A stretch of DNA of 23,267 bases from JADHUC01 sp964617665 (GCA_964617665.1 CAZUAH010000195.1:1-23267); one strand, 5' to 3'; shown: positions 9,101-16,659, numbered from the stretch's first letter. The notes: generated by a model not told the origin, from the letters alone. A program made the numbers and translations.

Positions 9101-11624
9101 GGTTTGCCGTTGGTTTGCGCGTACACAATTCAACAACGAGAAGTACAAACTGACCGTTTATGTCAATGACCTCTTGGCCAAGCAGTTGGAGATCGACGCC
9201 GATTCACGCACGCAGACGATCGACGTGCCCTCCGAACTCCTGGCCGAAAACGGACAGAAGCAACAAGTTCGTTTCGAGTTGGAAGGACGCGGACGATTCA
9301 CTTATCAGTGCGTGCTCGGTGGCTTTGTGCCGGGCGATGCCCTGAAGAGCACGACGACCGCCTGGGAAATCACACGTTACTATCGGCCGGCGCAGAAGGA
9401 ATTGGACGGCCACGTGATTCCTCGTGGATTCGACGTGGCCGTGCCGAACTCCTACGAGCAGTTCCGCAACGAGCTCAACAACTTGCCGGTGGGGGGTCGC
9501 GGATTGATCGAATTGCATGTTCGACGCAACCAAGTGCAATCGAACGCGACCGAATCGCGGCTACCGTATCTGGTAGTCACCGAACCGCTGCCGGCTGGCA
9601 CGGCTGTGGTCGACAATTCGGTGCGCGGCGGATTCGAACGGTTCGATGTCGAACCCGGCGCAATCACGTTCTACATCGGCAGCCGTCGACATGTTTCGAC
9701 GATTTCCTACGAGGTACACGGCTACACGTCGGGCGAGTACCGCACGACGCCGACTCTGGTGCGGGATGCCTTCCGTCCCGATCAAATGGCCGTGGCCAAG
9801 CCGAAGACGATGACCGTACTGCCCGTAGGCGAGCATAGCACCAATCCATACCGCTTGACGCCACGCGAATTGTACGAATTGGGCCACCGGCAGTTCGAAA
9901 AGCAGAACTACGCCCAGGCCGCAGGACATTTGGACGACTTGTTCAACAATTGGAGTCTGAAGCCGGAGTTCTACAAAGAGACCGTACACATGCTGCTGAA
10001 CATCCACCTGGATCAGGGACCGGCCAGCCAGGTGGTGCGATATTTCGAGATCATCGTGGAAAAATTCCCCGATCTGGAGATTCCATTTGCCAAGCTGCTG
10101 GCAGTGGGCGACGCCTATCACGAAATCAGCGAATTCGAACGCAGTTACCTGGTCTTCCGTGCGGCGACGGAAGCCAGCTTCATGCGCGAAAGCCGCTTGG
10201 CCGGATTCCTGGAATCCCAAGACGAATACCAGCGCAGCGTCGAGGTGATGAGCGGCCTCTTGCGGCAGTATCCACCGGAGCCTTTCCTCGCAACCGCCAC
10301 GTACGCCTTGGCCCAGCGAGTTTATGCCAAGGCACCCGAAGCCGCTTCGGATGCCAAGCTGCGCGAAAAGAAGATCACTCGCGTCGAGCTGATCCGCGAT
10401 GCATGGTCGCGGCTGGACGCATTCCTGACTGCCAATCCCGAGGATCCGGCGGCCGACGAAGCGTCGTTCTCGTTGGCAAACGCGCTGTTGGACTTGGAAC
10501 TGTACGAAAAAGCGATCACCCAATGCGAACGTTATGCTGCCCGGTACACGGACAGCGATTTCTTGGACAGCTACTGGTACATCGTTGGTTACTGCCACTT
10601 CGCCAGCGGCGCTCACAAACAGGCTTTGGACATGTGCAACATAGTGGCCGAAGCGAAACGCAAGAACAAGAGGAGCGGGCGTTTGGAGGACAGCCCCAAC
10701 AAATGGCAGGCAATTTACATCCTGGGGCAGATCCACCACAGTCTGGGCGCGGCCGAGGCGGCGATACGCGAGTATGAACGGGTAAAGGACCGTTTTGCCG
10801 ACGCCCTCCAAGCGATTGACTATTTCGCTCGAAAGGCCATCGAACTGCCCGAGGTGACAACATTCGAGCCCGGCGATGTGGTCGAAGTAGACCTGAAGTT
10901 CCGCAACGTGCCTTCGGCAAACGTTACCGTGTATCGCATCGACCTGATGAAGTACAGCCTATTGCGCCGCAACCTGAGCGATATCACCAATATCAACCTG
11001 GCTGGCATCCGGCCTTACCATCAGGCGACGGTCGAATTGGGAGACGGCAAGGACTATCGCGATCGCACAAGCGCGTTGAAGCTGCCGCTGAAGGACGAAG
11101 GCGCATACCTGGTGGTCTGTCGTGGGGAGAACCTTCACACCAGCGGCATGGTTTTGGTGTCACCGTTGACTCTGGAAATCCAGGAGCAGACCGAATCGGG
11201 CCGCGTGCGCACAACGATCCGCAACGCGGCCGAGAAGAAATATATGTCCGACGTCCACATCAAAGTGATCGGCACGCGCAACGAGGATTTCGTCAGTGGC
11301 GAGACCGACCTTCGCGGTGTGTTCGTGGCCGACGGCATCCAAGGTCGCAGCATGATCATCGCCCAAGCAGCCGGCGGCCGCTACGCCTTTTTCCGCGGCG
11401 AAACCGAACTTGGGCCACCGCCTGCCCAGCAAGCTCCCGCCCAGGAGGAAGGCGACGCGAGTGCAGCCGCCGACCCTGTAGTCACCGGCAAGGATGCACT
11501 GCTGAAAGGGCTGAAAGAATCCAACGTGGAAATCCAGATGGAGCAGCAAGAACAGTTGGAGGACTTCTACGAAAACCCAGTCGAAGAAGGCATCGGCGGC
11601 GGTTTTGGCGGCGGTATCTTCTGA
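3162..11624 (+). CDS. Giant secreted TPR / alpha-2-macroglobulin family protein
   Basis: 2820-residue exported protein. The start at ATG 3162 is preceded by a purine-rich site and gives a clean signal peptide (GTLLVGFLGTALYA, cleavage near residue 23). Domain order as read: TPR repeats about 25-500; an MG1-like domain from about 525; a carboxypeptidase-regulatory-like MG domain about 610-700; the classic MG2 motif YTDRPAYRPGQ near 709; further MG domains; a Gly-rich linker near 1305-1327 and a short TPR-like helix pair (about 1330-1380); the A2M domain (TGYWNPSVVTGEDG, near 1518); and an alpha-toroid with NDDGGWGWA (D1794). The thioester site CxEQ is absent: the equivalent position reads W-C1734-Q-F-E. 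After the toroid come a second TPR block (about 2235-2555), a second MG1-like domain (about 2565-2650), a second regulatory-like MG domain (about 2668-2735), and a Gly-rich tail. Bacterial A2M proteins trap proteases in the periplasm; without a thioester, a scaffold or non-covalent role is more likely here. Confidence 0.9.
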   Translation: MFGLRKAIIGTLLVGFLGTALYAATPKVPDQIGQLMQDRKYAEAVAAIDKAAKDKEADLDYLAYLKGRALHFQEKYDEAIAAYDVVSKDFPDSEWARRARFAKGLSYARKGDYRNAELTYRAEAQYLFSEDRKQEIADIYLEYANVYFKPPKEEEKPDYKKALDFYQRALKVGPKLESRVVIELRIAQCQQKLGNHDEAAEQYRKFIDEHEDHALVVEARFRLGETLMESDEPVEARSAWRDLLDLHKGAESDLLPQAAFKISETYNIPSPEDDEQLSLGVAALRSFLQQYPEHELAPKAHLHIGQSYHHVGRYEDGAQSLTQFLADKRYADTEQVPAARNLLGHAYKMQGKFDEALAAWKEFLGAHPTDQAWSQVQQEIVNTEYAKAADRYSKKDYDAARQLWSEFLTKHPLDGRNRKIQYYLGQMNFAQEKWDAAIADWRRLVSKYPKTQEASQAQYMIAYTLEEKLGKLDEALDEYRKLTWGKYVKQAKRRISRLTAKTMSIATERIFRSDETPQVKMATRNIESVTVNVYVVDMETYFRKMHWARGVEALDIALIDPDKTFEFKIPDYKQYQRHESQIDVPLPVADDAGKGGVMAVTVNSKTLEATTMVVQSDLDVIFKSSRDGAFVFAENMRTGKPWPKARVLISDGKQVFAEGETGDDGVFHKSFEELKSAENVRVFAISGTHTGSNLVRLSGLGVTTGLSDKGYIYTDRPAYRPGQMVHVRGVIRKVADDTYTVAVGKKYQVDVYDSRNRLVRDGSIQLNDFGSFHTHFLLTSAASQGEYRVLVHDEDRENYQGTFSVHDYKLEPVRLEIETPRAVYYRGEEIEGVIRASYYYGAPLVDREIRYAFVDGRIRTARTDQAGEVHFRLETRFLRESQQATFSAELAERNLLATKTFYLSTQGFSLSAATVRHVYLAGETFELKITASDAEGEPVQRPLTLSVLRQTEVDGEYGEVLVEKHEVKTDEDGVVRQTLQVAEGGQYMLRVAGVDRFDNPIETEAQVQVSDDKDKVRLRILADQHTFKAGDTANVQVHWRDEPALALVTFQGAKILDYRLVELKKGTNKLAIPMTAKLAPNFDLAVAVMTDTRPAADEKGENETPPRRFHAASSPFTVERDLNVAVAIKRKGADEKAAKQPLQPGDEVEVTVSATDPQGKPVAAELSLAMVEQALLGRYPSVVAAIDDFFRGARRQSAVRTTSTITFAYRPTTRRINPRLLAEDERLAIEEEERRVMEELAERNMAGAEERVATGDEEDPPFVTSVVPVIDGGSADADPFGAPQVDVDFGANGVAQFGSGVPQIGGWMAGGMGGQGGAGYGGAFGGERRLGHYVEQFNELMDEERFAEADLIAKQAQELEPDSEVARLMMHRAEIGQRVDRQENIRANAEHGFYYAMESVDESKIPFDDRDPLIFAESQKWTELSARRLSRRGNAGRGQIMPGYNLGLPGAISELQKKNATGAVFSIANGNVPAIANDGSWFMVTGNGRDQDQVAALLNDLAERGTALMPNLPPHETGYWNPSVVTGEDGKATVTFELPDRSTGWSLLAKGVTKDTLAGESSHDLTVRKDLFGQLKTASAYTNGDKAQIVALVHNNAVDEGNIEVTLTIKLGDKATTEQKKLEVKQKGIQEIVFEQTLKLPDEATRIGAPGTTAEFELVVNSGDQRDVVRRLVPVRPYGMPVFSIAGGSVAGDVLAIVEQPEGMTLDSPRLQVIVGPTVERSLLDAVLAPPTWCQFEIGQIASDTDSAVADLMASLALQELLGATRDAAGPHAESLDARVRSSISLLISLQNDDGGWGWANTGKKTSNRYHSARTLWAISLAKSAGYRITDEAYDKAVNFVQTKLTESAVTDYETKIVLLHALTVADHSDFRLANQLYRNRQSLSPAALAYLALTFAQMDRKQTAAELLSLPGKQEWKAGSIAVNCWNSSATEVRSIYALALEKATAGDARLKEHIDWLMANRTGHRWSPDKATGPAMLAVCRWFARTQFNNEKYKLTVYVNDLLAKQLEIDADSRTQTIDVPSELLAENGQKQQVRFELEGRGRFTYQCVLGGFVPGDALKSTTTAWEITRYYRPAQKELDGHVIPRGFDVAVPNSYEQFRNELNNLPVGGRGLIELHVRRNQVQSNATESRLPYLVVTEPLPAGTAVVDNSVRGGFERFDVEPGAITFYIGSRRHVSTISYEVHGYTSGEYRTTPTLVRDAFRPDQMAVAKPKTMTVLPVGEHSTNPYRLTPRELYELGHRQFEKQNYAQAAGHLDDLFNNWSLKPEFYKETVHMLLNIHLDQGPASQVVRYFEIIVEKFPDLEIPFAKLLAVGDAYHEISEFERSYLVFRAATEASFMRESRLAGFLESQDEYQRSVEVMSGLLRQYPPEPFLATATYALAQRVYAKAPEAASDAKLREKKITRVELIRDAWSRLDAFLTANPEDPAADEASFSLANALLDLELYEKAITQCERYAARYTDSDFLDSYWYIVGYCHFASGAHKQALDMCNIVAEAKRKNKRSGRLEDSPNKWQAIYILGQIHHSLGAAEAAIREYERVKDRFADALQAIDYFARKAIELPEVTTFEPGDVVEVDLKFRNVPSANVTVYRIDLMKYSLLRRNLSDITNINLAGIRPYHQATVELGDGKDYRDRTSALKLPLKDEGAYLVVCRGENLHTSGMVLVSPLTLEIQEQTESGRVRTTIRNAAEKKYMSDVHIKVIGTRNEDFVSGETDLRGVFVADGIQGRSMIIAQAAGGRYAFFRGETELGPPPAQQAPAQEEGDASAAADPVVTGKDALLKGLKESNVEIQMEQQEQLEDFYENPVEEGIGGGFGGGIF

Positions 11625-12366
11625 TTGGCAACACGTGGCGAAGCATTACGGAGAGGACTTGGCGTACATTCACGACGTCGGCTTCGGGCATTTCGCTCGC
11701 GATGCAGCGCCCGGTCTGCTAGACATTCTGCGTCGCGCGGGAATCGTGGACGGCCGAGTGATCGACCTTGGCTGCGGCAGTGGCTTGTGGGCACGGGAAT
11801 TGTCACGGGCTGGCTATGAGGTAGTGGGGTGCGACATCTCGGCGGCGATGCTCGTTATGGCGCGTGAGCGTGTGCCAGAGGCCACGTTCCGTCGGACTTC
11901 GTTTGTCAAAGCCGCGTTGCCGTCCTGCGACGCAATCACGGCTATCGGGGAAGTGTTCAGCTATCTGTTCGACGACAACGTCAGCGAACAAAAACTCAAA
12001 GAACTCTTTCAGAGAATTCACAAGATCTTGCGGCCCGGTGGCTTGCTGATCTTCGATGTTGCCGAGCCCAGCCGCGGCTCTGCCAAGGGTCAGCAACGGC
12101 AGAATTGGAGTGCCAACGACTGGGCACTGATGTTGCAAGTTGACGAGGATACAACTCGCCGCGAACTGACTCGTCGTATGACCATCTTTCGCAAAGTCGG
12201 TCGACTGTATCGGCGAAACGAAGAACTCCACCGTTTGCGTCTGTACAAGGCATCTGAAATGACTACCATGCTTCGTTCAGCGGGTTTCCGAGTCCGAACG
12301 GTTCGCAGCTACGGCGACATGCGATTCCCGCATGGTCTGGTAGGGTTCATTGCCCGCAGGCCATAA
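11605..12366 (+). CDS. Class I SAM-dependent methyltransferase
   Basis: Soluble protein of 253 residues. Motif I is VIDLGCGSGLWARELS, followed by the acidic end of strand 2 (VVGCDIS) and a post-I segment ILRPGGLLIFDVAEPS, typical of Methyltransf_11/25-type small-molecule methyltransferases. The chosen start is TTG 11605, which overlaps the end of the giant A2M gene by 20 bases and keeps the SSDWQHVAKHYGEDLAYIHD leader. GTG 11635 is an alternative. No clear ribosome binding site is visible for either, which fits translational coupling to the upstream gene. The substrate is unknown. The two ketosynthases downstream on the same strand raise the possibility of O- or C-methylation of a polyketide or fatty-acyl product, but the 205-base gap before the next gene makes a shared transcript uncertain. 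Confidence 0.85.
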   Translation: MAAVSSDWQHVAKHYGEDLAYIHDVGFGHFARDAAPGLLDILRRAGIVDGRVIDLGCGSGLWARELSRAGYEVVGCDISAAMLVMARERVPEATFRRTSFVKAALPSCDAITAIGEVFSYLFDDNVSEQKLKELFQRIHKILRPGGLLIFDVAEPSRGSAKGQQRQNWSANDWALMLQVDEDTTRRELTRRMTIFRKVGRLYRRNEELHRLRLYKASEMTTMLRSAGFRVRTVRSYGDMRFPHGLVGFIARRP

Positions 12367-12571
12367 CCTAGCATCCGGCGAGTCTTCTGAGCTTCCTCCC
12401 ATTCCCGGAGCACGCCACAAGTCGGGCAGGGCGTTCCTCAAGAGAACAAGTCGTCCGCTGGGACCACGCGTTCCTGCTGCCGAAACGGCCACCAACTCAC
12501 CGAACTTCCGCCGTGCTTCTTGTGCTAGCATCCACTCTCCACTGAGCCCCGATCTCGCTAGGACGTCCGAC

Positions 12572-12733
12572 ATGGAATCCGTGTCCCAACCAGATGCAAT
12601 CGTCGGTTCGCGCCCTTCCAGGATCGAATTCCTCACGCCCAAAATCGCCTGGACACATCTTGTCGCCTTACTTATCCTCTTCGTACGGTGGACGTATCAC
12701 ATCGCAACGGCTTTCTTGTTGCCTTACCCTTGA
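12572..12733 (+). CDS. Small single-pass membrane peptide upstream of ketosynthases
   Basis: 53-residue open frame starting at ATG 12572 with AGGA at 12560-12563, 8 bases upstream. The C-terminal half contains a hydrophobic stretch (HLVALLILFVRWTYHIATAFLL) long enough for one membrane span, and the N-terminal 25 residues are polar. Its TGA stop (12731-12733) is immediately followed by the ATG of the first ketosynthase, which suggests translational coupling. No family is recognised. The open frame extends upstream to 12350, but that extension overlaps the methyltransferase and has no ribosome binding site. It could be a chance ORF; the coupling and membrane span favour a real gene. Confidence 0.5.
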   Translation: MESVSQPDAIVGSRPSRIEFLTPKIAWTHLVALLILFVRWTYHIATAFLLPYP

Positions 12734-14074
12734 ATGGGCCGCATAGTCATGGACGACAGATGTGACACAACTCGGCGTGCTGCCATTACGGGCATTGGGG
12801 TCATCAGCCCCATTGGGTGCTCGACCGATGATTTCTGGCAATCGCTCGTCGAAGGACGCAGCGGCATTTCCTCAGTCGAATCGCCATCTCAGCCCGATGA
12901 ACCACTTGCTTGTGCGGGACAGGTCCCGGAATTTGCAGGACGAATCTCAGATTTCGAAGGGCTTGCGCCCGATGTCAAGAAACGGCTGCGCAAGTCGCTG
13001 AAAGTCATGAACCGCGAGACCCTGTTGGCTGTCGGTGCTGCCCAACAGTCGCTCGCCGACAGTGGACTGTCGACCTGTGATATGGACCCCGAGCGAATCG
13101 GAGTGGCTTTTGGCACGGGCAATGTGCCCATCATGCCCGAGGACTTCATCGAGGGCGTGCAGGCGTGTGGCGATGGTGCCGACGAATTCGATTTCGGCCG
13201 CTGGGGCACCGACGGTATACCCAACGTCGCTCCGCTTTGGATTTTGACGTGTCTACCCAACATGCCGGCCTGTCACGTTGCCATCTGCAACGATCTGCGC
13301 GGACCGAATAACTCGATCACTCAGCGCGAAGTGGCGGCCAACTTGGCCGTCGCCGAAGCCTGGCACGGGGTTTCCGAAGGCGCCGCCGATGCAATGGTCG
13401 TCGGCGCAACGGGCACGACGATGCTGCCAAGGAACGCCGTACGTGTTCTGATGCAGGACGAGATTGCACCGGCCAGCAACGATCCGACAGCCATGTCACG
13501 ACCTTTCGATCAACGACGTTGTGGCTATGTCGTGGCGGAAGGGGCCGCTGCGATTGTCCTGGAGGAATATGAATCCGCGGTGAGTCGCGGGGCGAGGATC
13601 TACGGCGAGGTTATTGGTGCTGGTTCCTCGTGCGTGTTGGATCGCAGCTATGCACCGCACAACGATACTGCTCTGACGAACGCCATGCACATGGCCTTGC
13701 GAGCGGGCAACTTGACGCCCGGCGACATCGACCACATTCACTGCCACGGGCTCAGCACACGGCGCTCGGACGTGGAGGAAGCCCGCGCCATTCGCCAGAT
13801 CTTTGGCCGCCGAGCCGACACAGTGCCCGTCGTCGCCGCGAAGAGTTCTCTGGGCAACGCGGGCGCAGGCGCAGGCGCCCTGGAACTGGTCGCCAGCCTG
13901 CTGGCCGTACAGCACGGCCGGCTGTTCCCCGTCTTGAATTACGAGGAGCCAGATCCGGATTGCCCCATCAATCCCGCCGTGTCGGCGGATGTGGAAGCGG
14001 GCAGGTGCTTCTTGAATCTCAGCATGGCGCCCTACGGTCAAGCCAGTTGTTTGGCTGTGCGGGCGGCCGCTTAA
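12734..14074 (+). CDS. Ketosynthase-like protein lacking the catalytic Cys (KS-beta / chain-length-factor type)
   Basis: Thiolase-fold protein of 446 residues of the beta-ketoacyl-ACP synthase family (FabF-like: AAITGIGVISPIGCSTDDFW at the N-terminus, FDQRRCGYVVAEGAAAIVLEE in the middle). The nucleophile region reads GPNNSITQRE with E199 where the Cys should be. The first His survives (HCHGLS, H338), but the second is replaced (KSSLGN, N375). It therefore cannot catalyse normal condensation. By analogy with KS-beta of type II polyketide synthases, it probably pairs with the active ketosynthase encoded 28 bases downstream. The start at 12734 directly follows the small membrane peptide; ATG 12749 is an alternative that fits the usual N-terminus more tightly. 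The protein is not degenerate elsewhere and the frame is intact, so the loss of catalytic residues looks functional rather than pseudogenic. Confidence 0.88.
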   Translation: MGRIVMDDRCDTTRRAAITGIGVISPIGCSTDDFWQSLVEGRSGISSVESPSQPDEPLACAGQVPEFAGRISDFEGLAPDVKKRLRKSLKVMNRETLLAVGAAQQSLADSGLSTCDMDPERIGVAFGTGNVPIMPEDFIEGVQACGDGADEFDFGRWGTDGIPNVAPLWILTCLPNMPACHVAICNDLRGPNNSITQREVAANLAVAEAWHGVSEGAADAMVVGATGTTMLPRNAVRVLMQDEIAPASNDPTAMSRPFDQRRCGYVVAEGAAAIVLEEYESAVSRGARIYGEVIGAGSSCVLDRSYAPHNDTALTNAMHMALRAGNLTPGDIDHIHCHGLSTRRSDVEEARAIRQIFGRRADTVPVVAAKSSLGNAGAGAGALELVASLLAVQHGRLFPVLNYEEPDPDCPINPAVSADVEAGRCFLNLSMAPYGQASCLAVRAAA

Positions 14075-14102
14075 TACAGTTGCGAAAACGGGAGACCCGA
14101 GT

Positions 14103-15422
14103 GTGAAACAGCGTGTCGTCATCACCGGCGTGGGATGCGTCACACCGCTCGGGGCGACCGTCGAGCAGATCTGGGAACGATTGATGGCGGGCGGGTCCGG
14201 AGTCGGGCGTCTGACCTTGTTCGACCCCGACAACTTCCCCGTGCGAATCGCAGCCGAGGTCCACGATTGGGACGTGTCGGCCGTTGGCGAGGATCCCGCA
14301 CGCTGGCAGCATTGCCCCAGACAGACGGTGTTTGCCATCGGAGCGGCCAAAGCGGCAACGGCCATGGCCCACGTGCCAACTGCTCGGTTGGACCCGTTAC
14401 GTTTCGGAGTCTATCTGGGATGCGGAGAGCCGTTTGAAGACTTCACGCGGTTCACGAAGTCGATTCGAGCAGCCAGCCAAGATGGTGAATACCATTCGGA
14501 GCGGTACGCAAGGACTGCCCGTCGCGTTTTCGACCCCGATGCGGAACGCGAGTTTGAGCCGCACATGCCGGCGGCTCATCTTGCGGCGTTGTTCAATGCG
14601 CGCGGGCCAAACGCCAACTGCATTGCTGCCTGCGTTTCCGGCGCACAAGCGGTCGGCGAAGCCGCGAAGACCATTCGGCGAGGCGAGGCAGACGTCATGC
14701 TGGCCGGAGGCGCTCACAGCACCATCCATCCTTTCGGACTGACAGGGTTCCATCGTCTATCAGCACTCAGCACTCGCAACGACGATCCCGAAAAGGCGTG
14801 TCGCCCCTTTGACCGTGACCGTGACGGGTTCGTTGTCGGCGAAGGAGCCGCCGTTTTCGTGCTTGAAGAATTGCGGCACGCCCTTGGTCGCGGCGCGGAC
14901 ATCTGGGGCGAGCTGAAGGGATACGGCTCTGCTCAGGACGCCTACCGCATCACCGACGCTCATCCGGAGGGACGAGGCACGGCAGCCGCCATTCGCCGAG
15001 CGTTGAAGGACGCCGAACTCGATACGGACGGCGTCGACTACATCAACGCGCACGGCACGGGCACGTTGTTGAACGACAGAATCGAGACGCTCGCTATCAA
15101 AGATGCCTTCGGTGCCGACGCGTACAACGTTCCCACCTCCAGTTCCAAGAGTATGTTGGGCCATGCCACGACGGCCAGCGCCGCGATCGAGATGGCCGTT
15201 TGCCTGATGGCGATTCGCTTCGGAGCAATTCCACCCACAATCAACTACGAAACGCCGGATCCCGAATGCGACCTGGACTACGTCCCGAACGCGGCTCGCG
15301 AACGGTCGTGTAACCACGTCCTCAGCAACAGCATCGGCTTTGGTGGACAAAACGCTGCCTTGGTCATCTCACGCTACGACGAACGCTCGCCCGGCGCCAG
15401 CATGCCTCGCAAAGTGGCGTAG
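14103..15422 (+). CDS. Beta-ketoacyl-[ACP] synthase, active KS-alpha type (FabF-like)
   Basis: Decarboxylative condensing enzyme of the KAS II/type II polyketide class, 439 residues. The start is GTG 14103 with GGGAG at 14090-14094, 8 bases upstream. The full catalytic triad is present: C177 in NCIAACVSGAQA, H317 in NAHGTG, and H354 in SMLGHAT. N-terminal VVITGVGCVTPLG, central RPFDRDRDGFVVGEGAA and C-terminal SNSIGFGGQNA are standard. It follows the Cys-less paralogue after 28 bases, so the two probably form a KS-alpha/KS-beta heterodimer. No acyl carrier protein, ketoreductase or acyltransferase gene is found in the window, so the pair must draw these from elsewhere. The product cannot be inferred; primary fatty-acid synthesis is an alternative but does not explain the partner. 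Confidence 0.9.
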   Translation: MKQRVVITGVGCVTPLGATVEQIWERLMAGGSGVGRLTLFDPDNFPVRIAAEVHDWDVSAVGEDPARWQHCPRQTVFAIGAAKAATAMAHVPTARLDPLRFGVYLGCGEPFEDFTRFTKSIRAASQDGEYHSERYARTARRVFDPDAEREFEPHMPAAHLAALFNARGPNANCIAACVSGAQAVGEAAKTIRRGEADVMLAGGAHSTIHPFGLTGFHRLSALSTRNDDPEKACRPFDRDRDGFVVGEGAAVFVLEELRHALGRGADIWGELKGYGSAQDAYRITDAHPEGRGTAAAIRRALKDAELDTDGVDYINAHGTGTLLNDRIETLAIKDAFGADAYNVPTSSSKSMLGHATTASAAIEMAVCLMAIRFGAIPPTINYETPDPECDLDYVPNAARERSCNHVLSNSIGFGGQNAALVISRYDERSPGASMPRKVA

Positions 15423-15573
15423 ACGCTGTGGGAAGAGACACGCGGGCTTCGGATGATAGCAACGGGTCACCTTTACGTCCACCAATTGATTGCGACGCAC
15501 GGCCGTCAGAGACTGTGCGCAACTTCGTTGCTACCGGTGCAGAAGACCGTAGATCCAGCTTCTGAATCGGTGG
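15423..15573. other. Intergenic stretch between ketosynthase and MITE-like element
   Basis: No convincing gene. There is a weak 8-base inverted repeat (TAGCAACG at 15457-15464 and its complement at 15526-15533) with a 61-base spacer. There is no U-tract and no clear terminator for the ketosynthase operon. Confidence 0.4.
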
Positions 15574-15805
15574 CTAGTTCCGCAATTCACAATTGATGGA
15601 CCACCAGAAGCGATTCTTACCCAGATTGTCACGAAGTATTTGAGGCCAGATTACCTGGTTCCTCTTGACATCAAAACCACGTTTTGGCACGCGCCGTGAA
15701 ACCAGGCCAATCCAGCTGACGGTGTCGCCGTGTCAAGATCGCTTTTTTGGTAGTCTGGGCAGAGCTTGGCTTTCATGGACTGCTAATTGTGAATTGCGGA
15801 ACTAG
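15574..15805. mobile_element. MITE-like element with 21-bp perfect terminal inverted repeats
   Basis: The 21 bases at 15574-15594 (beginning CTAGTTCCGCAATTC) are repeated as an exact reverse complement at 15785-15805, enclosing 232 bases with no open frame. The outermost bases of both ends are CTAG, so the TA or CTAG could be a target-site duplication of the kind made by IS630- or IS5/IS427-type transposases. Further internal partial symmetry is present (TCTTGACA at 15663-15670 and its complement at 15731-15738). It sits between two convergent transcription units, a tolerant site for insertion. The family is not identified. Confidence 0.6.
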
Positions 15806-15849
15806 TGCCCTGTCCTTGTCTATAGCGCGCAAGGAGATGAATGTCCGGC

Positions 15850-16656
15850 TCACGCTTCATCTTCGCTCTCGCGTGTCGTCGAATCACCGGATTCCTTGCT
15901 CTTGCTGCTGTCGTCCTGTTCAGCGCGTTGCTCAAGTCTCCGTATGGCATTGCTTATGGCCTCTCGCGCATCCTGCGAGAGATCAGGCCGCTCGCCAGCC
16001 AGTTGCAGCCTTTTCACATCCTCCTTTGGTGTCCCCAAGTACGCGAGCGAATTTGCCCCCGCGATAAGCTGATCCATTTCCAGTCCCACGGATACCTGGA
16101 GACGAGCCCACCTGGCTTTTGCGCGATGCAACGCTGCATCTGTGACGGGATGTTCTACGACGCCGAGCACATCACAACAGACGTAGTATGCTTGAACCGT
16201 GTCGTGCGCACCGTCATAGGCTGTGCGCAGGATCTGTGCCGAACTTCCCTCGATTGTCGCGAGGGCTTCGTCTGAGTCTTTTTTGAGTTTTCTGAGTCTT
16301 CTGCGAACGGACGCGCGGGAGAAGAAAGCACCGAGCCCGTACGCACTGGCGGCCAGTAGGACCAGAATAGTCATGAGGATTGAGAACAAACCTGATTGCC
16401 ACTGGACGTAAGAAAAGGCATCTTGTCTAAGCTCAGCCTCGACTTCGTCGATATGCGCCCTCAACTTCTCTTCGAGAGACTCGATTTCTGCTTGGAGCTT
16501 CGCTTCAGTCTTCCGAATTTGCTGCTGTGGCGCATTGTCGTTCGGCCCGGTGCCGTCGCGCCCTGGCGTACGTCCTGGAGCCGCCGCGGAATGCGCGACG
16601 CTGCAGCAGAGAAGCACCGCAAACGGAGACAGCCGCACCACTCTTCCGCGATTCAT
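15850..16656 (-). CDS. Exported/membrane coiled-coil protein of unknown function
   Basis: 268-residue protein starting at ATG 16656; GGGAG lies 7 bases upstream. GTG three bases earlier abuts the stop of the response regulator gene and is an alternative start. Seen in order: a signal peptide (LSPFAVLLCCSVAHSAAA); a low-complexity linker; a heptad-rich coiled coil (about 47-80, IRKTEAKLQAEIESLEEKL); a transmembrane helix (about 91-113, LFSILMTILVLLAASAYGLG); a basic juxtamembrane segment (SRASVRRRLRKLKK); a helical cytoplasmic domain containing a CC pair; and an acidic, Ser-rich tail. No known family is recognised. It is the third gene of a tightly packed operon with a histidine kinase and response regulator, so it may be a membrane partner or target of that pathway. 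The topology is inferred from the signal peptide plus single span. Confidence 0.75.
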   Translation of the reverse strand: MNRGRVVRLSPFAVLLCCSVAHSAAAPGRTPGRDGTGPNDNAPQQQIRKTEAKLQAEIESLEEKLRAHIDEVEAELRQDAFSYVQWQSGLFSILMTILVLLAASAYGLGAFFSRASVRRRLRKLKKDSDEALATIEGSSAQILRTAYDGAHDTVQAYYVCCDVLGVVEHPVTDAALHRAKARWARLQVSVGLEMDQLIAGANSLAYLGTPKEDVKRLQLAGERPDLSQDAREAISNAIRRLEQRAEQDDSSKSKESGDSTTRESEDEA

Positions 16657-16659
16657 CAC

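Noticed and set aside
12277..12642. 121-codon minus-strand open frame between the methyltransferase and ketosynthase
   Set aside because: It overlaps the methyltransferase 3' end and the coupled membrane peptide, and shows no domain or ribosome binding site.
15684..15698. TGGCACGCGCCGTGA considered as a sigma-54 promoter
   Set aside because: The -24 element TGGCAC is present, but the -12 TTGC element is missing at the required spacing.
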